In this document: one piece after another, positions 8,415 through 13,543 of the stretch
How the letters are laid out: every line of letters starts with the position of its first letter
Numbering within the stretch: the stretch's first letter is position 1
Source of the DNA: Streptomyces sp. ISL-1
Lineage (GTDB): Bacteria; Actinomycetota; Actinomycetes; Streptomycetales; Streptomycetaceae
NCBI RefSeq assembly: GCF_018614585.1
Contig: NZ_JAGGOI010000012.1
Location: 20,797-84,796, forward strand
Direction of reading: 5' to 3'
DNA: 64,000 nt
The notes under the pieces: model-generated
The model's database searches: none
What the model saw: only the letters and a program-made list of their open reading frames with translations
What the model was told of the DNA's origin: nothing
Position numbers and translations under genes: made by a program

Positions 8415-8751
8415 AAGCGCCCCGAAGCCGCCCGCGGCGACGCCCGCAGCCCGAGGTGTCCCTCGCCCACATCGTCTCGGCGGCACGGCACGGCACGACC
8501 CCGCCGCGGCGCAGGGCCACACCTCGCACAAGAACGAGGTCCTGACCGTCGAGAAGGCGCTGAAGGCCAAGGGCCTCATCGCCGGCCAGTACGTCGACGG
8601 CAGCTTCGGCACCAAGACCGTCGCCGCGTACAAGGCCTGGCAGCGCCGCTGCGCTTCCCGGCACGGCCGCCGACGGCATCCCGGCAAGGACTCTCTGACC
8701 CGCCTCGGCAGAGCCCGCGGCTTCACCGTCACCACCTGGCAGCGATCGTGA
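8415..8751 (+). pseudogene. Broken phage lysin: linker and peptidoglycan-binding domain
   Basis: The readable part is a PG_binding_1-like domain: VEKALKAKGLIAGQYVDGSFGTKTVAAYKAWQRRC then KDSLTRLGRARGF. Upstream, PEVSLAHIVSAARH sits in another frame, and CGGCA is duplicated in tandem at the switch near 8493-8505. Inside the domain the expected GFPGTAADGIPGK segment is shifted; adding one G at each of three places restores it. No catalytic domain is visible. I infer a non-functional C-terminal half of an endolysin. Repeated loss of single G's may also be sequencing error. Confidence 0.6.
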
Positions 8752-8764
8752 GGGGGGCGACGGC

Positions 8765-9196
8765 GTGATGCGGCACAAGTCCACCGAACGCGGCCGGTCC
8801 TGGCGGGGCGACATTCTTGCGGTGCTGGGTGCCCTGCTCGCGGGCGCTGCGTTCCTCACCGGCCAAGACCTGGCCGAAGAACTGCGCACGGCGAACGAAG
8901 CCCGGGATGCACTCGCCCAGTAAGTGCTCGGCGAGACCGTGATGGGGCCGCCCGGTCCCGCGGGTCCGGCCGGACCGGTTGGTCCTCAAGGTGAGCAAGG
9001 CGACAAGGGAGATCCCGGGGAACGCGGACCCGCAGGACCCGCCGGCGCCAGCTGCGAGGATGGCTACAGCTGGCAGACCCCCGACTACGATCCCGACGCG
9101 CGGGTGTGCCGCAAGGACGGCGCACCGCAGCCGAACCCGGATCCGCCCGGCCTGCTGTCCCTCGGCATGGACCCGGCCCGCCGCCAGTACCCGTAA
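8765..9196 (+). pseudogene. Holin-like/collagen-like protein split by an in-frame stop
   Basis: Two reading frames are in the same phase and touch at TAA 8921-8923. The first (ATG 8768, 51 aa) has one membrane helix (ILAVLGALLAGAAFLTG) and a polar helix ending ARDALAQ. The second (GTG 8924, 90 aa) opens LGETVMGPPGPAGPAGP, carries about 10 collagen Gly-X-Y triplets and ends CEDGYSWQTPDYDPDARVC...DPARRQYP. I recall single-chain homologues in Streptomyces phages with the same order, so the stop is probably a nonsense change. Restart at GTG 8924 could still give the collagen half. Confidence 0.6.
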
Positions 9197-9202
9197 GGCA
9201 CC

Positions 9203-9236
9203 GCGCCCTCTCGCCTTCGGGTGGGAGGGGCGCTTT
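9203..9236. terminator. Imperfect hairpin between convergent genes
   Basis: GCGCCCTC and GGGGCGC arms flank a TTCGG-containing loop, followed by a short T run. It lies just after the collagen-like gene and just before the end of the convergent gene at 9248, so it may serve both. Confidence 0.5.
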
Positions 9237-9247
9237 GCTGTAGTGCG

Positions 9248-9529
9248 TTATATGGCTTGTCGTTCTCGTTCTTCGCCGAGGTCGTGGACGCTGGCGGTGA
9301 GGGTGCCGTCTTGCTGTTCGTAGTGGGACAGGGCGAGGCCGAGGCCGAAGAAGGTGGGGGCCCATTCGCCGACGAAGATGCCCCACCGGTCGGCGCGGGC
9401 CATGCCGGCGCCGGGTTCGGCATTAAGGCTCAGCGCCCAGGTGGCGATGGACAGGCCGATGGATGCCATGGCGGCCATGTAGGCGTGTTCGCTGCGGAGG
9501 CCTTTCTCGTGCAGCATCTGGATCATCAC
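9248..9529 (-). CDS. Small membrane protein of the island
   Basis: A 93-aa product with two weakly hydrophobic helices (AAMASIGLSIATWALSLNA and WAPTFFGLGLALS) and a short polar tail. The start is GTG 9529 or the ATG beside it; GGGAG lies just upstream. No family recognised, but similar short genes are common in Streptomyces phage-like elements. Confidence 0.5.
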   Translation of the reverse strand: MMIQMLHEKGLRSEHAYMAAMASIGLSIATWALSLNAEPGAGMARADRWGIFVGEWAPTFFGLGLALSHYEQQDGTLTASVHDLGEERERQAI

Positions 9530-9653
9530 GTGTCTCCCTGGTGTGTGGGGGTCAAGGCACTTTCACCAGGGTCACCCGACTGGCGGACACTCGCATCTGG
9601 AGGCCGCCGTTTGCGGCAGTGGCTGCGCGAGATGAACTCGCGGGCAGCCGCAA

Positions 9654-9690
9654 AGTGATCTACCAATCTGGTAGGAGCTGGTAGATCACT
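9654..9690. promoter_or_regulatory. 12-bp perfect inverted repeat
   Basis: AGTGATCTACCA (9654-9665) and TGGTAGATCACT (9679-9690) are perfect inverted repeats around 13 nt that themselves contain another TGGTAG. It lies between two minus-strand genes and is AT-richer than its surroundings. It may be an operator for the 9248-9529 gene or a terminator of the 9697-9888 gene. Confidence 0.55.
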
Positions 9691-9696
9691 AGTAGT

Positions 9697-9888
9697 TCAC
9701 GCCGCGAGTCCGGCACCACCTTGCGCGGCCCGCTCCGTCCGATGGGCGCGGGCCCACGCCACGACCAGCCGCTCATACTCCGGCCGTCGCTCCTCAGGCA
9801 GCACGCCGCCGGACCACAGCTCGCGGATCTCGGCGTTGACCTGCGCAACAGACCGCACGGAATCACGGTCCGCAGGGGTGGGATTCAT
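9697..9888 (-). CDS. Small helical hypothetical protein
   Basis: A 63-aa product from ATG 9888, all-helical and charged (SVAQVNAEIRELW, then EERRPEYERLVVAWARAHRTER). Length and composition fit small island proteins. Upstream in-frame codons lack a ribosome site. No family recognised. Confidence 0.5.
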   Translation of the reverse strand: MNPTPADRDSVRSVAQVNAEIRELWSGGVLPEERRPEYERLVVAWARAHRTERAAQGGAGLAA

Positions 9889-9934
9889 GCGGCAAATCCT
9901 ACGGGCCGCCGCTGACAATGGGCTGAACGCAAGG

Positions 9935-9980
9935 AAGCGCCCCCTGCCTGATCCCTCACGGGGTCGGGCAGGGGGCGCTT
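9935..9980 (+). terminator. 14-bp perfect hairpin with T tail
   Basis: AAGCGCCCCCTGCC (9935-9948) pairs with GGCAGGGGGCGCTT (9967-9980), and a T tail follows on the plus strand. No convincing plus-strand gene precedes it. It shields the next small gene from read-through. Confidence 0.75.
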
Positions 9981-10056
9981 TCGTGCGTCCGGGCTGCGTT
10001 GTCAGACCCCGGTGCCATGCTCTCCCTCAACTCTGCGCGGAGGGAGGTGAAGACAA

Positions 10057-10209
10057 ATGTCGAAGAACCAGAAGGCGGCCGTGGTTCTGCTCGCTGCCGT
10101 GGCTGGCCAGGCGTACCTGGGCAAGGTGGCCAAGCAGCAGGCAGCCGTGCTCGGGCTGTCGGCCGTGGCGGTGATGCTGCTCGGCCTGGCGGTCGGCGCC
10201 GCGCTCTAG
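10057..10209 (+). CDS. 50-aa small membrane protein
   Basis: ATG 10057 is preceded by a strong GGAGGGAGGTGA site. The product MSKNQKAAVVLLAAVAGQAYLGKVAKQQ then AVLGLSAVAVMLLGLAVGAAL has a basic N-terminus, one amphipathic and one clearly transmembrane helix. It is enclosed by two strong hairpins (9935-9980 and 10219-10252), so it is an independent transcription unit. Size and topology allow a toxin-like or holin-like peptide, but nothing identifies a function. Confidence 0.6.
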   Translation: MSKNQKAAVVLLAAVAGQAYLGKVAKQQAAVLGLSAVAVMLLGLAVGAAL

Positions 10210-10218
10210 CCGCAAAGC

Positions 10219-10252
10219 AGCGCCCCTCCCCGCACCAATCGGGGAGGGGGCG
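10219..10252 (+). terminator. GC hairpin after the 50-aa gene
   Basis: CCCCTCCCCG pairs with CGGGGAGGGG, with a TCTCGCTTTT tail. It lies 10 nt after the stop of the small membrane-protein gene. Confidence 0.75.
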
Positions 10253-10318
10253 TCTCGCTTTTGGCAGTGACCGAGGCTTTAGCGCACCGAAGTCAGCGGC
10301 CTGCCCCGCACCGTCAGG

Positions 10319-11077
10319 TCAGGCGTCGGGCCGCTTGTTGTACGCCGCGAGGGTCGCCTTGTTCGTCGATGCGTCCTGGAACACGAGCTCCCACGGCCCG
10401 GTGTTCACGTCGAACTCCTTGCCGAACCCGACCCACTTGCCGGTCATGCGACGGCTGGTCGGTTCGAGCAGCTGGATCGCACCGTGATACCGGGCGCCCC
10501 GGTAGTAGCCCTCGGTCGCGGTCTGCTCGGTCCACGTACCGGTGGCGACGTGACCGTCTATCTCCAGATCCATCGTCAGCGGGCTGTCGCTGGAGCCGGG
10601 CAGGCTGCGGACCGTGAGCCGGTTGCCGTGCTGCAGCGCCACCACGTAGTGCAGTCCGGTGAACGCCGAGTCGCGGCCAGAGCTGAAGTATTCGTAGCGG
10701 GACAGCCATACGCCCGAGTAGTTGCGGTGGCCGCCCTGCTGTTCGGGCTGCGGCGAGGCGGCCGCGGGGGCAATGCCGTTCACGGAGGATTCGACGTCGT
10801 GGCCGCCCTGCCCGTCGTTGGAGATTCGCGCCATCGGCACGGCGCCGGCGAAGCCGAGGGACTCGATGGGCAGGCCGGTGACGTACTCCAGGGCACGGGC
10901 ATAGACAGGGCGGGGCGCGGTAGTGGCGCCGGATTCCCACCGTTGCACGAGCCGCTTGTTGGCGTCGTTGGGCTGGCCCCCGCGGGTGCCGGCATCTCGC
11001 ACGGCGCGGGCGAAGTCGTCTTGAGACATGAGCAGGCCCATGCGGACTGCTCGCAGTGCGCTGTTCGGTGTGGGCAT
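10319..11077 (-). CDS. XRE-family regulator with C-terminal sensor-like domain
   Basis: A 252-aa product from ATG 11077. Residues about 1-70 form a Cro/C1-type helix-turn-helix (LRAVRMGLLMSQDDFARAVRDAG, then NKRLVQRWESG). After a Gln/Pro-rich linker, residues about 115-245 form a beta-rich domain (YSGVWLSRYEYFSSGRDSAF..., GTWTEQTATEGYYRGARYHGAIQLL, GKWVGFG) that looks like a small lipocalin-like barrel. It is divergent from a Cys-rich miniprotein cassette, which it probably controls through the TGACGCC repeats in between. It would be expected to autoregulate. Confidence 0.8.
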   Translation of the reverse strand: MPTPNSALRAVRMGLLMSQDDFARAVRDAGTRGGQPNDANKRLVQRWESGATTAPRPVYARALEYVTGLPIESLGFAGAVPMARISNDGQGGHDVESSVNGIAPAAASPQPEQQGGHRNYSGVWLSRYEYFSSGRDSAFTGLHYVVALQHGNRLTVRSLPGSSDSPLTMDLEIDGHVATGTWTEQTATEGYYRGARYHGAIQLLEPTSRRMTGKWVGFGKEFDVNTGPWELVFQDASTNKATLAAYNKRPDA

Positions 11078-11107
11078 GCGCTCACGGTAGACCCAACTCG
11101 CCCTGAA

Positions 11108-11160
11108 TGACACCGAAATGACGCCCCGTGTGTCGCCGCTTTGACGCCTGCACTGACGCC
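11108..11160. promoter_or_regulatory. Four TGACRCC repeats, candidate XRE operator
   Basis: TGACACC at 11108 and TGACGCC at 11119, 11142 and 11154 lie in the divergent promoter region, spaced 11, 23 and 12 nt, i.e. near one or two helical turns. Their direct-repeat arrangement beside the XRE gene suggests operator half-sites. Another TGACGCC occurs at about 6814 near the island's left edge. Confidence 0.5.
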
Positions 11161-11194
11161 GCGCAACTCTCTGTGTCCCCGCCATCTTGAATGC

Positions 11195-11395
11195 GTGACG
11201 ACTACAGGCAGCGGCAAGGATCACCCGGGTCTCGCCATCAGCGTGTACCGCGTCGATCCCAAGACGAACGTGCGAACGCCCGTCAAGGCGTGCACACTCC
11301 CGGCAGTCAAGGCGATGCCGTTCTCCATGGCCTACCCGCCCTGCGCCTGCCCGCGCTGCGCCTGCCCGCGCTGCCGTGGGGCGAACACCCAGTGA
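11195..11395 (+). CDS. Cys-rich miniprotein (CPRC)
   Basis: A 66-aa product from GTG 11195. A beta-strand-like body (LAISVYRVDPKTNVRTPVKACTL) is followed by YPPCACPRCACPRCRG. A 15-nt tandem duplication creates the repeated CACPR unit, so the zinc knuckle is expanded relative to what looks like a simpler CxCxRC ancestor. The stop overlaps the next start (GTGA), so the two genes are coupled. Function unknown. Confidence 0.55.
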   Translation: MTTTGSGKDHPGLAISVYRVDPKTNVRTPVKACTLPAVKAMPFSMAYPPCACPRCACPRCRGANTQ

Positions 11396-11592
11396 GCCCG
11401 ATGTGGGACCAGGTCGAGCACGGAAGCGGCGTGTGCTCCGCATGCGGCCGACACACGAACAACGGGCTCGTCCACTGGGTGCATCGCATGTCCAGCCCCG
11501 ACGTCCGCGTCGTCATACACGCCGACCCCGCCGACTGCCAGCCGCCTGTAGCTACACCCCACCGACTCCCGTCCGCACCGGTGCACCCCTGA
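11392..11592 (+). CDS. Second small Cys-containing protein
   Basis: A 66-aa product from GTG 11392, which overlaps the stop of the previous gene. It has CSACGRH, then HWVHRMSSPDVRVVIHADPADC. Its Cys/His content suggests metal binding. A ribosome site for the following gene lies 55 nt downstream, so the cassette may be one operon. No family name known to me. Confidence 0.5.
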   Translation: MSPMWDQVEHGSGVCSACGRHTNNGLVHWVHRMSSPDVRVVIHADPADCQPPVATPHRLPSAPVHP

Positions 11593-11647
11593 CCCGGTGC
11601 GGACGGGACTGGCCCTCGCCCGAGGACACGTCCACACAGGAGGAAGC

Positions 11648-12129
11648 ATGACCATCGCGTTAGACCGCCCCGTGGGCACCACCGACCCGGCCGAGCTCGT
11701 CGGTTCCGAGATGACGGAGCGTCTCAGCGCCCGCATCGTCACGGACCACCCCGAGATCGACCACGCCACCGCGCGGCGCATCATCGCGCAGACCGCCGCG
11801 TTCCTCGCCGCCGGCGCCCAGCGCCCCGACCTGGAGTTGTCCCCGAGCAAGCTCGTAGACATCGGCTGGCACACCTGGATCCTCCACACCGTCGACTACG
11901 CCGTGTTCTGCGAGCAGGTCGCCGGGCGGTTCATCCACCACGTCCCGACCGCGGACGGCAAGCAGGTCGACGGCGGCCCCGAGGCGGCACGGGAGCGCAC
12001 CCTGACCGCCATCGCGGGGCGGGATTCACCATCGAGGCCGATCTGTGGCCTCCGGCCGCCAAGATGGGTGAGTGCAGCCAGTGCCACGCGGGCTGCTCGG
12101 ACAGCCCGAACGGCGGCAAGAAGAAGTAG
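11648..12129 (+). pseudogene. CxxC protein of the glycine-rich-domain type, frameshifted
   Basis: ATG 11648 has an ideal AGGAGG site. The N-terminal 125 residues (TERLSARIVTDHPEIDHATARRIIAQT, then DIGWHTWILHTVDYAVFCEQVAGRFIHHVP) match proteins annotated as glycine-rich domain-containing in Streptomyces. The normal ending, GFTIEADLWPPAKMGECSQC then HAGCSDSPNGGKKK, with TAG at 12127, is present but one frame away. One extra G in the run near 12014-12020 would join them as AIAGAGFTIEADLW. As written, the frame runs on into the methyltransferase gene. Real pseudogene or assembly error cannot be told apart here. Confidence 0.7.
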
Positions 12130-12190
12130 CAGGATCACGTCGGCCGCCCGGTCCATGCACCGGGCGGCCGGCCCCGCGAACGGAGCAGCA

Positions 12191-12856
12191 GTGACGGACA
12201 CCAAGGCGTGGGACACCTACTCCACGCAGAAGCCCGAGCGGCGCCCCGCCAACGCGGTCGGCGCAACGACCTGGTTCAACTGGACCCAGTACCCCGACCA
12301 CGGCCCGGGCGCGGAGGTCCTCGGCATCGGCCCGGGCGCCGCCGTGCTGGACCTCGGCTGCGGCAAGGGCGGCAACCTTGCCCACTGCGCCACGCTCGGG
12401 GCCCGCGCGGTCGGCGTCGACGTATCCCTCGCCCAGCTGAAGGCCGCGGAGGCACGCTGGGGCGACGTCGACGGTATGGCCCTGCGCCGCGGCGACGCCG
12501 TGCAGCTCCTCACCGACACGGCCGAGGACTTCGACGCGGTCTACTCCGTGTTCGGCGCCGCATGGTTCACCGACCCGGACGAGCTACTGCCCGTCATCCG
12601 CAAGCGGCTGCGCCCGGGCGGCGTCCTCGCCTTCTCTCAACGCCCCGCGATCGAGGGCTGCTACGGGTGCCAGGCCTCGTACATCAACCGGCCGGAGGAC
12701 GAGGACCCGCTCGTCGTGAAGCGCTGGGATTACGAGCCCGAGCGGTGGGTGGGGATCCTGGCCGAGCACGGATTCACCGCGGCGTCGGCTCGCGTCCTGC
12801 CCGCCCCGTCCGGCCCTCGGAAGGTCGGCACACTCCTGGTCCGCGCCCGCGGATAG
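12191..12856 (+). CDS. SAM-dependent methyltransferase (class I)
   Basis: A 221-aa product from GTG 12191, with GGAG 5 nt upstream. Motif I is VLDLGCGKGGNLAHC, followed by RAVGVDVSLAQL, and the post-motifs FDAVYSVFGAAWFTDPDELLPVI and RLRPGGVLAFSQRP fit a type-11 methyltransferase. CYGCQASYINRPE may give substrate specificity. It is the last gene of the cassette started at 11195. Substrate unknown. Reading it as part of a 419-aa fusion with the upstream gene is probably wrong. Confidence 0.85.
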   Translation: MTDTKAWDTYSTQKPERRPANAVGATTWFNWTQYPDHGPGAEVLGIGPGAAVLDLGCGKGGNLAHCATLGARAVGVDVSLAQLKAAEARWGDVDGMALRRGDAVQLLTDTAEDFDAVYSVFGAAWFTDPDELLPVIRKRLRPGGVLAFSQRPAIEGCYGCQASYINRPEDEDPLVVKRWDYEPERWVGILAEHGFTAASARVLPAPSGPRKVGTLLVRARG

Positions 12857-12873
12857 CGCCCGCTCCCCTCACC

Positions 12874-12914
12874 GCCCCGGTCTGTCTGCGTCCCCCGTCG
12901 GGCAGGCCGGGGCT
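12874..12914. repeat. Island hairpin family, copy 2
   Basis: GCCCCGGTCTG... and ...CAGGCCGGGGCT arms around a CGTCCCCC loop. It lies 17 nt after the methyltransferase stop and is its likely terminator. Nearly the same sequence recurs 130 nt on. Confidence 0.75.
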
Positions 12915-13003
12915 CTCTGGCCGAAAACTTCGGCCTCGTCGCGACGGACGAGCCGCCCTCCCCCGTAGAGCAGGTGTCGGGGAAATCCCGGCACCCGAAA
13001 GCC

Positions 13004-13047
13004 GCCCCGGTCTGTCTGCGTCCCCCCGTCGCGGACAGGCCGGGGCT
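13004..13047. repeat. Island hairpin family, copy 3
   Basis: Same arms as copy 2, with a slightly longer loop and a TTCTTC tail. The 90 nt between copies 2 and 3 hold no gene, so the pair may be a duplication or mark a deleted gene. Confidence 0.75.
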
Positions 13048-13124
13048 TCTTCATGTCTTGATCGTTTGACTCTCGGGCCAGCAGGGGGCCAGCAAGTGCC
13101 CGAATCAGGACTTGAAACGCAGCG

Positions 13125-13157
13125 AGCCCCAAGCCAGAGGATCCCTGACCTGGGGCT
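13125..13157 (-). terminator. Weak hairpin after tRNA-Lys
   Basis: AGCCCCA and TGGGGCT arms flank 19 nt, immediately beyond the 3' end of the minus-strand tRNA-Lys. A modest stem; plausible tRNA terminator. Confidence 0.4.
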
Positions 13158-13163
13158 GAGTGG

Positions 13164-13236
13164 TAGGCCGTGTGGGACTCGAACCCACAACCAACGGATT
13201 AAAAGTCCGCTGCTCTGCCAATTGAGCTAACGGCCC
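13164..13236 (-). tRNA. tRNA-Lys (TTT)
   Basis: The reverse strand reads GGGCCGTTAGCTCA... with anticodon loop CTTTTAA, T-arm GGTTCGAGTCC and an encoded CCA (13161-13163). The accessory region lies directly against its 3' end, the usual integration side. I found no second copy of the tRNA 3' end at the island's other edge. Confidence 0.95.
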
Positions 13237-13270
13237 TCGGCACAACACCCCTGAGCATAGCCGGACGCTG

Positions 13271-13301
13271 CCCGACAGCCGATCGGGTATCGGCTGTCGG
13301 G
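13271..13301 (-). terminator. 13-bp perfect hairpin
   Basis: CCCGACAGCCGAT (13271-13283) pairs with ATCGGCTGTCGGG (13289-13301). It lies between the gene stump ending at 13313 and tRNA-Lys. Confidence 0.8.
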
Positions 13302-13312
13302 CCGCCCGACCG

Positions 13313-13420
13313 TCAGTTGAGGGTTACGTAGCCCTTGCAGCGGCTCGACGTGAGCAGCTTGCCCGAGACGAAGTTGCCCCTGCCGTTGCTGTTGTACAGG
13401 TCGCCCGCCCCGGCCGCAGT
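13313..13420 (-). pseudogene. 3' stump of a secreted FG-GAP-like protein
   Basis: The reverse strand encodes GDLYNSNGRGNFVSGKLL then TSSRCKGYVTLN and a stop at 13313. The aromatic/Gly pattern is that of an FG-GAP/VCBS blade end. No start is present, and a terminator hairpin (13425-13464) interrupts it upstream. It is probably the remnant of a third member of the family next door. Confidence 0.6.
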
Positions 13421-13424
13421 CCCG

Positions 13425-13464
13425 GCAGGGCCCGTACGGCGTCCGACTGCCGTACGGGCCCTGC
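13425..13464 (-). terminator. 16-bp perfect hairpin (GTACGGC type)
   Basis: GCAGGGCCCGTACGGC and its exact complement flank 8 nt. Very similar hairpins follow the second FG-GAP gene (16792-16840) and the DEAD-box gene (19979-20018). Confidence 0.85.
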
Positions 13465-13543
13465 GTCAGTCGCTCACGGCAGGACTCAATCGCTCCAAGG
13501 CGTCAATTCGGCGCATCCATTGGCGCAAGGGCGCTTGGAACGG

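Noticed and set aside
11597..12856. 419-aa fusion of an N-terminal domain with a methyltransferase
   Set aside because: The true C-terminus of the first protein and the true start of the second are both visible; the fusion results from one base.
13100..13240. Att-site duplication of the tRNA-Lys 3' end
   Set aside because: Scanning 6500-7200 by eye showed no repeat of the tRNA 3' sequence. A computed self-comparison of the window would be decisive.
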